DNA from: an uncultured bacterium
Lineage (GTDB): Bacteria > Verrucomicrobiota > Lentisphaeria > Victivallales > UBA1829
Assembly: GCA_949292215.1 (NCBI GenBank)
Contig: CASEYW010000093.1
Coordinates: 62,001 to 126,000 of the forward strand
Direction: 5' to 3'
Length of the DNA stretch: 64,000 nucleotides
Of the stretch, positions 9,231 to 18,731 are shown one piece after another; positions within the stretch are counted from its first letter, which is position 1, and each line of letters opens with the position of its first letter. The notes beneath the pieces were generated by a model. The model saw only the letters and a program-made list of their open reading frames with translations. It did not search any database and was not told where the DNA came from. Position numbers and translations under genes: made by a program.

Positions 9231-9662
9231 ATGAGTATGAACGACAAGAACTTAATTGAAACGCTAAGAACCTATGTTGAAGAGAATCATCTTTCCTGGA
9301 CGCAAATATCCCGTCAGCTTGGCGTAACACAAAATACCCTGACCAATTGGAACAAAGGAGGGAAAATCAGTCCTAGAAACAGACGTGCAATCATAGCTCT
9401 GACCTCTGAACCGGAACCCGCCTGTTCCGTTATGGAATGTCAGGCAAGGAATTCGGAAGACCCCATCACGATTGCAATGTTGAAGGTCTGGGGAACCCTT
9501 TCAGAACGAGACAAGGCACGCGTTTACATGCACGCCCTCGAATACCGGGACGGCGTCATGCAGTCTCCACTTCAACTCGTTCAAGTTCAACCGGTTGCAC
9601 AGAAAAACATGGCCGCGGAACCGGCAGCTCCGTATAACACGCAGAACAACAAAACAAAATAA
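9231..9662 (+). CDS. small helix-turn-helix protein
   Basis: 143 residues from ATG 9231, which has GGAGG eight bases upstream; an in-frame ATG at 9216 would add five residues. Residues about 7-55 form a Cro/CI-like helix-turn-helix (SWTQISRQLGVTQNTLTNWNKGGKISP). A second conserved-looking block, DPITIAMLKVWGTLSERDKARVYMHALEYRDG, follows, and the last about 35 residues are Gln/Ala/Asn rich and likely disordered. Probably a DNA-binding regulator; no target is evident. It stands alone, with its own promoter behind phased A-tracts and a strong terminator after it, so it is expected to be an independently and perhaps highly transcribed unit. Confidence 0.75.
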   Translation: MSMNDKNLIETLRTYVEENHLSWTQISRQLGVTQNTLTNWNKGGKISPRNRRAIIALTSEPEPACSVMECQARNSEDPITIAMLKVWGTLSERDKARVYMHALEYRDGVMQSPLQLVQVQPVAQKNMAAEPAAPYNTQNNKTK

Positions 9663-9683
9663 AATCATTTTCCGCTCATTTCG

Positions 9684-9715
9684 ACAGCCTGTCAATTCAG
9701 ACAGGCTGTTTTTGT
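9684..9715 (+). terminator. rho-independent terminator after HTH gene
   Basis: Perfect 10-bp stem ACAGCCTGTC (9684-9693) with GACAGGCTGT (9700-9709), 6-base loop, followed by a run of T. Confidence 0.9.
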
Positions 9716-9808
9716 ATCCGCTCTGTTTCCATCGAACCCATAATGACAGCAAGGGGAAGCAGATGTTTCCATGGAATTCTGTCATTTTCAAAAGAAGGGG
9801 ACTTTCTC

Positions 9809-10381
9809 ATGAGGCGTTATTTTCTTTCGTTTGCACTGCTGTCCACACTTTGCAGCGTTCTGTTTCTATCTGCCTGCATTCCCTCCCTGTGTCCGATCAC
9901 GGAAAAAAACGAAACATTCCTTCCGGAAATAGAAGGGAACTGGAACATGGAGGACAACCGGTATCATGTGGAACTGAATGGAGATTTTTATGCAGTATCC
10001 GTCCGGACAAAACAAGGAAAAAAAGAATTCTACAAAATGACCCTTGCGACAATTGAAGGGGAAACCTATGCCAGCCTGACCTTTGACAAGGATGCCCCGG
10101 AAGTGAAAAAAATTCTTGGGGACAATGCCGAAGCATTTTTCCTGCCGATCTGGAGACTCTACCGTCTCCAAGTCTCCGACAATGAACTGCGCCTTTACTG
10201 GATGCACAGTGAAACGGATTTTCAGAAGGGCCTGCGGGAACTGGGCTCCTTCCAGAAAAAAGGCTCAACGGACTTGATTCTGAACACGACCCCGGATCAG
10301 TTGCAAGCATGGCTTGCAAAAAACAAATCCGCCTATGCGGAAAACAAAAACAATTTTTTCTTGTTCAAACGCGCCAAATAA
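9809..10381 (+). CDS. lipoprotein of unknown function
   Basis: 190 residues from ATG 9809, preceded by AAGGGG; the longer frame back to 9743 lacks a ribosome-binding site and would bury the signal peptide. The lipobox LSAC follows a hydrophobic stretch (Cys at about residue 23), so the mature protein is membrane anchored. The remainder contains EIEGNWNMEDNRYHVEL and YAVSVRTKQGKKEFYKMTL, a beta-rich pattern like a small calycin-type domain. No family was recognised with confidence. Confidence 0.75.
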   Translation: MRRYFLSFALLSTLCSVLFLSACIPSLCPITEKNETFLPEIEGNWNMEDNRYHVELNGDFYAVSVRTKQGKKEFYKMTLATIEGETYASLTFDKDAPEVKKILGDNAEAFFLPIWRLYRLQVSDNELRLYWMHSETDFQKGLRELGSFQKKGSTDLILNTTPDQLQAWLAKNKSAYAENKNNFFLFKRAK

Positions 10382-10423
10382 CAGATCTCCGGCGTGTTAC
10401 GACATCATAAAAGAGAATCGACC

Positions 10424-10460
10424 GAAAAGAAAAGGCCTGATCCCGCGAAGAGATCAGGCC
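10424..10460 (-). terminator. terminator of the first sialate O-acetylesterase gene
   Basis: GGCCTGATC (10434-10442) pairs with GATCAGGCC (10452-10460), 9-base loop; on the minus strand the stem is followed by TTTTCTTTTC. Confidence 0.8.
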
Positions 10461-10485
10461 GGCAGAATACCAGGTTACGGCGCAA

Positions 10486-12678
10486 TTATTCAAACTGCGC
10501 AAGCACAAGGATATCCGCATAATAATTGTTCAGATTTTTGGCGAAGGTGTAATCGGGATTGCCCTGCTTGCTGGACCCGATTCCGATATCGCCGTTTGCG
10601 GCGGCAAGGAAATTGTTATAGGCGAACAAGACCTGTTTTTCCTTGTAATTGTGAATCTGCATGGAACCATAACCGCCACTGCCGCTGCGCTGATCGCCGA
10701 AATCGAAGGAACCATCGCTGGCTCCGGGAATTTTCGCGGCGTTCTGCTGACTGTAATTGGTTCCCCAGAATTCGATGTTGCCGTCAGCAAAGGTTCCATT
10801 CTTCACGGAAGGAACATTGCTCTTGACAAACAGATTCTTCACGATCTGCTGGAACGGCGATTTCAGCGAAGCGACAGGCAGTCCGATTTTCCGGACATCC
10901 TGCGTGAACGGATCCATTGAGACAAAGACGAAATCATTCTTGCCTGTTTTCCGGTTGGTCAGAGACATGAAATATCCAACTCTCTGAATCTTCTTTCCGG
11001 CGAACGACTTGGAATTGTCAATGGAATAGTTGGCCTCTTTTCCGCCGTTCTTCACGGATGCCGCAGGATTGAAACGGTACACCACCTGGAACGGTTTCGC
11101 TTCGGGAACTGTGGCATCCAGATATTCGCGAACCGGCACTTCGCCCGCACGGAACGCTCCCGCAGGAAGATTGTTCTCATTGACCAGATTCACTTTCACA
11201 TCCGGATTCCAGGCAAAACGGACCATGTAGGGTTTCTGAACGGAAGAAGAACTCAGGACCGCGGTATTGCCTTTCAGCTCGACGGTCGCGGGGAAGAAAG
11301 CGCCGTTGGCGCCGGCGATTTCAAAATACTTTGCAGGTTTGCCGTCGGCGGTCTTCAGAGCCTTTGCATTGCGGAATGTCACAATGACTTTGGCACCATC
11401 GACTTTGAACGACTGGAAGAACGGGGAATCCGCCACAAGATTCTGCCCGTAAGTGTGTTTCAGAGCGAGAAGCGCAAGACGATACCCGACATCTTTCTTG
11501 TTGTGCGGATGAATGTCACGGAAATTACCGATGTCATTGGTCAGCGCCATGCCTACATTTTTCTCGGAATCGGCAAACGCCTGCTGAGCCTCCCAGAATT
11601 CCGGAAGCCGGGTCGGATGATTGTAGTTGAAGGGTGCAAGCTGGACAAAATAGAACGGCATCGCCGGTTTTCCAAACGCTTCGCGGAAAGAAGCGACAAG
11701 AGCTTTCATTTTGTCTTTGTACACCATTCCGTCGCTCAGATTGGACTCACCCTGATACCAGAGGACCCCCTGGACCGCAAAGTTGCGGATCGGAGCAATC
11801 ATGGAATTGTACAGTACAGTCGGAGCCTGATGGCGTCCGCTCACTTTCAGAGCCTCCGGATAGAGGGCCTGCTGCGGAATCATCTTTCCTTCCGCAACCG
11901 CTTTTTTCGCATCAGCGAGCCATTTTTCCGCAAGGGCAATGGCTTTTGCACTTTCCGCCTTGTATTCTTTAGTACCCGGAACTTTTGCGTTCACCTGATA
12001 GGCAATCTTCGCAAGAGAGGGAACCTGATTGAATCCATAGGGGCTCGTCCACGGCTCGACACGGGTTCCACCCCAGTTGACGGAGATCAGGCCGACCGGA
12101 ACCTTCAGAACCTTCAGCAATTCGCGTCCGAAGAAATAACCGGCAGCGGAAAAACCGACGATGCTTTCGGAATTGCAGACCATCCAGGAGCGACCCGGAT
12201 TGTCTTTTTGCGGAATCTGATAGAATTTGTAGTTGTTTCCTTTATAGAGACGAATGTCAGGATAGTTTGCATTTTTGCGTTCAGCATCGGCATTGTCGAC
12301 GCGCCAGTAGGAGCTTGACGTCCAGACAGGCATCTCCATATTGGATTGCCCGGAACAGACCCAGACCTCGCCGACAACTACATTTTTGAATGTCAGCTGA
12401 TTCTTCCCTTTGATTGTAAGGATTTCCCCTTTGGCATCGGCTTTCATGGGGGCAAGCTGAAGCATCCACTTGCCGCCACTGGCTGTGGTTTTGACGGTCT
12501 GGCCTTTGAAGGAGACGGTCACCTCCTCACCGTTATCGGCCCATCCCCAGACGTTGACTTTCGTTTCCCGCTGGAAGATCATGTTGTCACTGAAAATGCT
12601 GGGCATTTTCACGTTTGCACTCGCCTGAACCCCGGCAAAAAGAGCCGCGGCGGCAAGCAGGAAGATTGATTGTTTCAT
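10486..12678 (-). CDS. sialate O-acetylesterase family protein (copy 1)
   Basis: 730 residues from ATG 12678, chosen because it begins a clean signal peptide (MKQSIFLLAAAALFAGVQA) and has AAAGGA upstream; the frame extends to 12732 without support. The SGNH esterase core is visible: block I CSGQSNM with catalytic S112, WYQGESN, and the late DIHPHNK segment with the catalytic His. The enzyme should remove O-acetyl esters from sialic acid or other glycans outside the cytoplasm. The C-terminal about 180 residues form an extra beta-type domain. The neighbour at 12760-14937 is a full-length tandem paralog with the same layout. Confidence 0.9.
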   Translation of the reverse strand: MKQSIFLLAAAALFAGVQASANVKMPSIFSDNMIFQRETKVNVWGWADNGEEVTVSFKGQTVKTTASGGKWMLQLAPMKADAKGEILTIKGKNQLTFKNVVVGEVWVCSGQSNMEMPVWTSSSYWRVDNADAERKNANYPDIRLYKGNNYKFYQIPQKDNPGRSWMVCNSESIVGFSAAGYFFGRELLKVLKVPVGLISVNWGGTRVEPWTSPYGFNQVPSLAKIAYQVNAKVPGTKEYKAESAKAIALAEKWLADAKKAVAEGKMIPQQALYPEALKVSGRHQAPTVLYNSMIAPIRNFAVQGVLWYQGESNLSDGMVYKDKMKALVASFREAFGKPAMPFYFVQLAPFNYNHPTRLPEFWEAQQAFADSEKNVGMALTNDIGNFRDIHPHNKKDVGYRLALLALKHTYGQNLVADSPFFQSFKVDGAKVIVTFRNAKALKTADGKPAKYFEIAGANGAFFPATVELKGNTAVLSSSSVQKPYMVRFAWNPDVKVNLVNENNLPAGAFRAGEVPVREYLDATVPEAKPFQVVYRFNPAASVKNGGKEANYSIDNSKSFAGKKIQRVGYFMSLTNRKTGKNDFVFVSMDPFTQDVRKIGLPVASLKSPFQQIVKNLFVKSNVPSVKNGTFADGNIEFWGTNYSQQNAAKIPGASDGSFDFGDQRSGSGGYGSMQIHNYKEKQVLFAYNNFLAAANGDIGIGSSKQGNPDYTFAKNLNNYYADILVLAQFE

Positions 12679-12707
12679 AATGCCATGTCCTTTGTTGTTG
12701 ACAATAC

Positions 12708-12742
12708 AAAAACGGACTCCATCAGAAAACAAACGGAGTCCG
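12708..12742 (-). terminator. terminator of the second sialate O-acetylesterase gene
   Basis: CGGACTCC (12713-12720) pairs with GGAGTCCG (12735-12742), 14-base loop; the minus strand continues with five T. It lies between the two paralogs, so copy 1 probably relies partly on its own promoter or read-through. Confidence 0.8.
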
Positions 12743-12759
12743 CCTGTGGATTCTTTCTT

Positions 12760-14937
12760 TTATTCCAGTTCAGCGAGAACGAGAATCAGCGCCATGGAGT
12801 AGTTTTTCATGGACTGTGTGAACGTATAATCCGGATGACCGGAACGATTTGTGCCGATTCCAATGTCAGCGTTGCTTCCGGAGCGGAAGTTATTGAATGC
12901 GAACACAACCTGTTTTTCCTTGTAGTTGTGAATCTGCATGGAGCCGTAGCCGTCGGAATTCGGGGAAGCACCGCCGTCGCCGAAGTCGTATTTGTCGTTG
13001 GCAGCACCGGGAACATTCGCGTGGTTCTGCGGACCGTAGTTGCTGCCCCAGAATTCGATGTTGCCGTCGGCGAAGGAGCCTGTCTTGAGGCCGTCAACAT
13101 TGCTCTTGACGAACAGATTCTTCACGGTCTGCTGGAAGAATGCTTTCGTCCGGGCAGCGGGAAGTCCGAGTTTTCCAATCTCCTGCGTGAACGGATCCAT
13201 CGTCACAAAGACATACGAGGTCCGTCCATTGTTTGCGGAGAGATACATGAAATAACCGAGCTTTTTGATTTTTTTCCCGGTGAATTTCTTTGCATTGTCC
13301 TGAAGATAGGAAGGCGCGTTGTTCATCCACGCTTTTTTCGCATCGATCGCATACAGAACCTGGAAGTTTTTGGCTTCCGGGACATTGGCGTCGAGCTGTC
13401 CGCGGACCGGGATCGGAAGAGAGGCGCGGAAGGCTCCGGCAGGCAGATTGTTCTCATTGACCAGGGTTGTCGTCACGTTGTGATTCCAGGCATAGCGCGC
13501 CATATAGGGCTGGGCGACCTTGTCGGAAGAGAGAACAGCCTTGTTTCCGTCGAGAACAACGGTGGCGGGGAAATACTTGCCGTCGAGTCCGGCGATTTCG
13601 AAGTAGGGCGAGGGCTTGCCGTCGCGGGTTTTCAGGGTCTTTGCGTTGCGGAAAGTGACAACCAGTTTGGAACCGTCCGCCTTCAGCGATTCAAAGAACG
13701 GAGAATCCGCAACAAGATCGGTCTTGCCGTAGGTGTGCTTGAGGGCAAGAAGCGCGAGACGGTACCCGACATCCTGCTTGTTGCGCGGATGGATGTCACG
13801 GAAATTGCCGATATCATTGATGACCGCCATTCCGGCGAGTTTATCCTGATCCGCATACGCCTGCTGCGCTTCCCAGAACATCGGCAGACGCTCCGGATTT
13901 CCATAGTTGAACGGAGCCAGCTGGACAAAATAAAGCGGCATTTCCGGATTGTTGAATTCCTTGCGCCAGGAAGCGGCAAGAGCTTTCATCTTGTCGGTAT
14001 AAGCGGCGCCGTCTCCGAGGTTGGCTTCGCCCTGATACCAGAGCATTCCGCGGAACGCATATTTCGTCAGAGGTGCGACCATGTTGTTGAACAGAACAGT
14101 CGGCTGGCCCTGATTATAATAACGGATTCCATTGGGAAAATCGGGAAGATCCGGCATGCGCTGTTTGGCGTCGATGGCTTTTTTGGCTTCGACGAGCCAT
14201 TTTTCCACATCCGCAATCGCCTTTTTGGAAAGTTCGATGTTTTTCGGAGTTCCTGCAACATTCGCCTGAAGCTGGTTGTAAACACCTTTCAGCGAGGGCT
14301 GTGTGGAAAATCCGTAAGTGCTTGTCCAGGGCTCGATTCGCGTTCCACCCCAGTTGACGGAGATCAGGCCGACCGGAATATTCAGAGCTTTGTAGATATC
14401 ACGTCCGAAGAAATATCCGACTGCGGAGAAACGGCCAACCGTTTTTGGTCCGCAGACTTCCCATTTTCTGCCGGGAATATCCTTCTGCAGCGCCATCGAC
14501 CCTTTGTACGTGTTTCCATAAAAAAGACGGATGTTCGGGTAATTGGCATTTTTGATTTCCGTTCCGGCGTTGTTGACACTGGAGGTCCGCCATTCCATGT
14601 TGGACTGGCCGGAGCAGATCCACACTTCGCCGATGGCGACGTTGCTGTATTTGAGCTCATTCTTTCCTTTGACGCTCATCTGAAACGGTCCGCCGAACTT
14701 CATCGGATCGAGTGTAACCTGCCAGGATCCATCGGCACCGGCGACAGCTTTTTTCGTCTGTCCGTTGAACGTGACCATGACCTCCTCTCCCTGATCCGCC
14801 CATCCCCAGACAGGGACCTTGACATCCCTTTGCAGAACCATGTTGTTTCCGAAAATACTCGGCTGAGTTACATTTGCCAGCGCCGTTCCGCCAAGAGCGG
14901 CGGCCAGAGACGCCAGGAACAATACCGATTTTTTCAT
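12760..14937 (-). CDS. sialate O-acetylesterase family protein (copy 2)
   Basis: 725 residues with signal peptide (MKKSVLFLASLAAALGGTALA). SGNH motifs: CSGQSNM with S112, WYQGEAN, and DIHPRNK. It is alignable end to end with copy 1, including SINWGGTRIEPWTS-type and VQLAPFNY segments, so the pair arose by tandem duplication and then diverged. Predicted secreted or periplasmic carbohydrate O-acetylesterase. A consensus promoter lies upstream with a leader of roughly 100 bases. With the nearby GH42-like enzyme and sialidase it points to degradation of acetylated, sialylated host glycans. Confidence 0.9.
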   Translation of the reverse strand: MKKSVLFLASLAAALGGTALANVTQPSIFGNNMVLQRDVKVPVWGWADQGEEVMVTFNGQTKKAVAGADGSWQVTLDPMKFGGPFQMSVKGKNELKYSNVAIGEVWICSGQSNMEWRTSSVNNAGTEIKNANYPNIRLFYGNTYKGSMALQKDIPGRKWEVCGPKTVGRFSAVGYFFGRDIYKALNIPVGLISVNWGGTRIEPWTSTYGFSTQPSLKGVYNQLQANVAGTPKNIELSKKAIADVEKWLVEAKKAIDAKQRMPDLPDFPNGIRYYNQGQPTVLFNNMVAPLTKYAFRGMLWYQGEANLGDGAAYTDKMKALAASWRKEFNNPEMPLYFVQLAPFNYGNPERLPMFWEAQQAYADQDKLAGMAVINDIGNFRDIHPRNKQDVGYRLALLALKHTYGKTDLVADSPFFESLKADGSKLVVTFRNAKTLKTRDGKPSPYFEIAGLDGKYFPATVVLDGNKAVLSSDKVAQPYMARYAWNHNVTTTLVNENNLPAGAFRASLPIPVRGQLDANVPEAKNFQVLYAIDAKKAWMNNAPSYLQDNAKKFTGKKIKKLGYFMYLSANNGRTSYVFVTMDPFTQEIGKLGLPAARTKAFFQQTVKNLFVKSNVDGLKTGSFADGNIEFWGSNYGPQNHANVPGAANDKYDFGDGGASPNSDGYGSMQIHNYKEKQVVFAFNNFRSGSNADIGIGTNRSGHPDYTFTQSMKNYSMALILVLAELE

Positions 14938-15047
14938 ACAGTCTCTTCTCCTTCTTCCTGTTCTGTGTTTCGTTTACGGACGGTCCGCTCCCGTAACGAT
15001 CACGGGACAGACACGGGAAACCGTCTCATAATTAAGATATATAAAAA

Positions 15048-15076
15048 ATTATAGTATTATGAACGGAATTTGTCAA
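15048..15076 (-). promoter_or_regulatory. consensus promoter of the sialate O-acetylesterase genes
   Basis: Minus strand TTGACA (15076-15071), exactly 17 bases, TATAAT (15053-15048): a perfect sigma70-type promoter. The 203-base gap around it has no gene. Confidence 0.85.
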
Positions 15077-15140
15077 GAAGGAATCGAAGGAAATCAACCG
15101 ATTTTTACAAAAAAGAACAGGAAAACAGGAAAGACTCCGC

Positions 15141-18100
15141 CTATTTTTCTATTGAATTTTCCGGAATGAACAAACGAAAATCACGAACGATCACCCCGGA
15201 AACCGCACCAGTCCCATTGAACTGAAAACCGACCATACCGATCGTATGTTTCAGTTTGGAAGTGTTTCGGAATTCACGCAGGGGAACGGAAACGCTCTGA
15301 AACGTCTCCGGACTGCTGTCGATCATTTTCGCCTCCAGAAAACGGGAAACGTTCAGGGAATCCGATGCAATCTCCTTTCCATTCTCCCGGGAGCGCAAGG
15401 TCATTTTCAGAGACTGGCCGCCTTTCGGATTTCCATACCGGTCCAATCCCCCGTTGATCCGGAAAACCAGATGTGCGCGCTTCCACTCCTCGGGAGTCAG
15501 GCGGAAGATCCCGTCTCCGGATTCCGGCGCACAGGTGAAGCCGGCCCACGCTTCCGTCTTTCCGGAGATCCGGACCTCGCATTCGCCGTCCCGGTACGAA
15601 GGGACGGCTTTTCCCCAGCCGTAACCGCGCAACGTCTTCCAGGATAAGATCTTCCGCGCACCGAGTTCCTCTGCGGTAATCCCGATCACAATGGGAACAA
15701 CCTTGGAATTCGGAGAGAGCAGATCCAGAGACATCACCTCATCTTCCGGATGCGGATTCTCCCACTCCATGCAGTAGAATCCGCGGTCGTAGCGGTTGCG
15801 GAAGGCGACATACCGGGCGAGTTCCCCGCCCGGCCTCCACCAGTTGCCGATATGTGTTCCGATGACGGCTGGAACATCCAGCGTTCTGCCCGAACGATAG
15901 TGAATCCGATAGGTCAGCGCGGTTTGCCCACGGCTTACCCAGGCGGCGGTATGGAAAAAGTAGAGAGCGCGCACCCGACCGCCGATCCGGATTCCACTCA
16001 CACGTTCCGGCAGAGCAGCCTTCTGGGATTTTGAAGCAAGAACGATACAGGTGCGTCCGTCGTTAGCGTCAAAGCGGATGATGTCGCAGGGAACACCGAG
16101 AAAGTTCTGAACACCCCAGGGAACGCCGGTCAGGGAATTTTCACGTCCCTGATCGGTCCATCCGCCCTTGCCATCCTCCGCGATGGAATCCACAAAGCCG
16201 CGGTTGCAGAACTGCCGGAGGTCGATCGTCCGGGTCAGAGACAAATCCGGCTGGAAACGGAAGCGGCCCAGATTCTTTTCCGCCACCATTTTTTTATGCT
16301 CCAGATCCATCCGGGCAAACTCCTTTTCGATTCCGGACTGCGAGATGGGACGATATGCGCCGAACTGCTCGATAAACGCGCGTTCCGGGCCGACTCCGAG
16401 AATCGCATAGCCGTCGGCGGGCAGCACGATGCGGACACGGCCGTCTCTTTTCTCCAGCTTCCGGCTGCGGAGAGCGTCCAGAACGGCGGTCTCCTCTTTT
16501 CCGGTCTCGCCGGTTGAAAAATCGACCAGTTTCGGATAGGTGTCCTGATTCAGCAGGAAATACATGGTCCGGCTGCCGCGCCGTGCCGCGTGAATCTCGA
16601 CGTTGACGGCAAGATCCTGCTCTTTCGCCCTCGCCAGACGCACCTGCGGACGGATGCCTGCTGTGGCAAGAATGGATTGAAGCTGCGCGGCGATCTGATA
16701 ATCCTGCATCTCCGGAGTCAGCAGCCAGACGGAGCCTTTTCCGATTCGTTTCCTCAACAGGACCGGATTCTTTCCGGAGCGCCCCAGCACCTCCCAGCCC
16801 GGAGCGGAGAGGATCACTTTCGTATTCCGCCCCTTCCGTTCACCCGGCAGAAGTTCCGGATTCGGGAGCGACATGACAATCGGGGCGGTGGGAGCGTTCT
16901 CGTCTGTTTCCGTACGGATGTTGAGAATTCCCTGCCAGTCGACCGGATGGCCGTATTCGTCTTCCAGCATGAAGTCGCGGGCAAGGATCAGAACGCCGCC
17001 GTTCTTCACATAGGCGATCAAATGCTTCGCCGTTTCCGGATAGATGTTGCGCACTCCAGCCGCGACGATTGCCTTGTAACGGTCCTGCCGTCCTTCCGCG
17101 AGCTGTTCCTCCAGAATGGCATCAGAGGGGATGTGGGAGAATTCCAGAGCGGAAGCATAGGCGGTCACCTCATCCTTCACGACATTGCCGATTGCCTCGG
17201 CGCGCCGCTCGGTCGGATATGAGATCATCAGCGCGACTTCCCGACGGATATTCTTTTTCCTCGGGACGAAGAAATCAGCAAAACGGAAAATCTCTTTTTT
17301 TGCCTCCATGATTCCGTAAAGCTCGGCTTTGTTGTAGGGGTTGATCAGATGATAAGGCTCCCGTTCCGCACAACGTTTTCCGCCTTCCGCGTTTTTCGGA
17401 CGCCAGTCCCACGCGCGTTTGGACCACTCGAACACGTAGGAGGCGTTGCTTCCGCGAAGCAGATCCAGCCAGAGCGCGCGCCGCATCTCCGAAGCCTTCT
17501 TCCCGACATACAGTTCCCCGTTGACGATCGGCTTCCCCTCCCCTATCGCCCGGAAAAACCAGCGTTCCAGAATTCCCTCCCCCAGATAGGGAGAGTTTGC
17601 GGGCGTGTCGATAGCTTTTGCCGCGGGAGAACTGCCGCCGCGGGGAGCGATTCCGCCTCCGGTCGTCACAGAAATCACATTCAGATGTTTGTTGATCTCG
17701 TACGGATTGATGTTGGAACGTGTCATCCGGCGATAGAGTCCGCCGCCGAGAGGCTGCATGGAGATGCGGGCGTCCGGCACTTTTTTCCGGATGACTTTCA
17801 CGCCGAAACGACAGAGATCCGTAAAGCCTTCCTCCAGAAATTTACCCCAGTCGACTGCAAGTCCGGCATTTTCCGTTTTTCTGTTGAAGTTCGCGGCATC
17901 ACGGAAGGTTTTATAATTGCCCCCCCAGTTTTTGTTCATGGCGGAAACTGTCTTGTATTTCCGTTTCAGCCATGCCTCGAACAAGCCGCGGTTGTAGGAA
18001 CCGAAATCATCGTAAGCGGGTTCATTGAAAAGCTCATAATCCAGAACGGGACTTTTTCCCTTGAGTTCATCCACGCCGGCTTCCCAGTAGGTCCGGTAGA

Positions 18101-18704
18101 TCTTCCGGGCATCCGGATGGAAAATATTATAGGGGACCCAGTGATTGATCGTTGACTGGTGATAGGCATTCAGCGCATCTTCACTGCGATATTTTTTCAG
18201 GACGGGATCGTTGGAATTAAACATTCCCTTATCCCAGGGAACGGAAGTGAAATCGACTTGAATCGGCAGTCCGAAATCCGCGAAATTGCGTTGAGCCTCC
18301 AGATGCCCGGGGGTCTGCTTTGCCCTTCTATGCCCTTCCTTGACAATCCGGTTCACGAACGCATTGGAGGTAAACGGCGCAACGGAGTCCAAGCCGAGAC
18401 GCTGGGCATTTTCATAATTCAGCATCTGTTCATAGATCCAGTTCAACGCGGCGGGATAGCCAACTGTAGGAGCAAAATCGATATCGCGATATCCTTTGCT
18501 CGGCTGGGCACCAATGATATGGCGAATCTTTCCGTTGACCAGAAAATTGCCGTCTTGATCGGTTCCGAAGGAAGCCCCGATCGGATAACGCAGATTCGCA
18601 GGGATCTCCTCCAGCGACCGGGGATATTTTGCAACAGCGGACTCTTCAATCTGAGCGGATGCCGCCACAGCGGAAAACAGCAGCAATGAGATCAAACCTT
18701 TCAT
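15141..18704 (-). CDS. GH42-like secreted glycoside hydrolase
   Basis: 1187 residues from ATG 18704, preferred because AAGAAAGG precedes it; an ATG at 18722 would add six residues. Signal peptide at residues 1-18. The clan GH-A barrel has acid/base E228 in ELFNEPAYDD and candidate nucleophile E397 in IVNGELYVG. After the barrel a flavodoxin-like beta-galactosidase trimerisation segment is visible (YKAIVAAGVRNIYPETAKHL). The last about 350 residues form at least one more beta-sandwich domain. This fits a GH42-type beta-galactosidase or related enzyme acting outside the cytoplasm; it is much longer than classical GH42 (about 680). It starts 27 bases after the pseudopilin stop and is third in the regulator/pseudopilin operon. 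Confidence 0.82.
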   Translation of the reverse strand: MKGLISLLLFSAVAASAQIEESAVAKYPRSLEEIPANLRYPIGASFGTDQDGNFLVNGKIRHIIGAQPSKGYRDIDFAPTVGYPAALNWIYEQMLNYENAQRLGLDSVAPFTSNAFVNRIVKEGHRRAKQTPGHLEAQRNFADFGLPIQVDFTSVPWDKGMFNSNDPVLKKYRSEDALNAYHQSTINHWVPYNIFHPDARKIYRTYWEAGVDELKGKSPVLDYELFNEPAYDDFGSYNRGLFEAWLKRKYKTVSAMNKNWGGNYKTFRDAANFNRKTENAGLAVDWGKFLEEGFTDLCRFGVKVIRKKVPDARISMQPLGGGLYRRMTRSNINPYEINKHLNVISVTTGGGIAPRGGSSPAAKAIDTPANSPYLGEGILERWFFRAIGEGKPIVNGELYVGKKASEMRRALWLDLLRGSNASYVFEWSKRAWDWRPKNAEGGKRCAEREPYHLINPYNKAELYGIMEAKKEIFRFADFFVPRKKNIRREVALMISYPTERRAEAIGNVVKDEVTAYASALEFSHIPSDAILEEQLAEGRQDRYKAIVAAGVRNIYPETAKHLIAYVKNGGVLILARDFMLEDEYGHPVDWQGILNIRTETDENAPTAPIVMSLPNPELLPGERKGRNTKVILSAPGWEVLGRSGKNPVLLRKRIGKGSVWLLTPEMQDYQIAAQLQSILATAGIRPQVRLARAKEQDLAVNVEIHAARRGSRTMYFLLNQDTYPKLVDFSTGETGKEETAVLDALRSRKLEKRDGRVRIVLPADGYAILGVGPERAFIEQFGAYRPISQSGIEKEFARMDLEHKKMVAEKNLGRFRFQPDLSLTRTIDLRQFCNRGFVDSIAEDGKGGWTDQGRENSLTGVPWGVQNFLGVPCDIIRFDANDGRTCIVLASKSQKAALPERVSGIRIGGRVRALYFFHTAAWVSRGQTALTYRIHYRSGRTLDVPAVIGTHIGNWWRPGGELARYVAFRNRYDRGFYCMEWENPHPEDEVMSLDLLSPNSKVVPIVIGITAEELGARKILSWKTLRGYGWGKAVPSYRDGECEVRISGKTEAWAGFTCAPESGDGIFRLTPEEWKRAHLVFRINGGLDRYGNPKGGQSLKMTLRSRENGKEIASDSLNVSRFLEAKMIDSSPETFQSVSVPLREFRNTSKLKHTIGMVGFQFNGTGAVSGVIVRDFRLFIPENSIEK

Positions 18705-18731
18705 AAAAAAACCTTTCTTCATGCTTGAGGA

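Noticed and set aside
12670..15054. 794-residue plus-strand open frame
   Set aside because: It is exactly antisense to the second sialate O-acetylesterase, has no ribosome-binding site and no recognisable domain; the minus frame has signal peptide and SGNH motifs.
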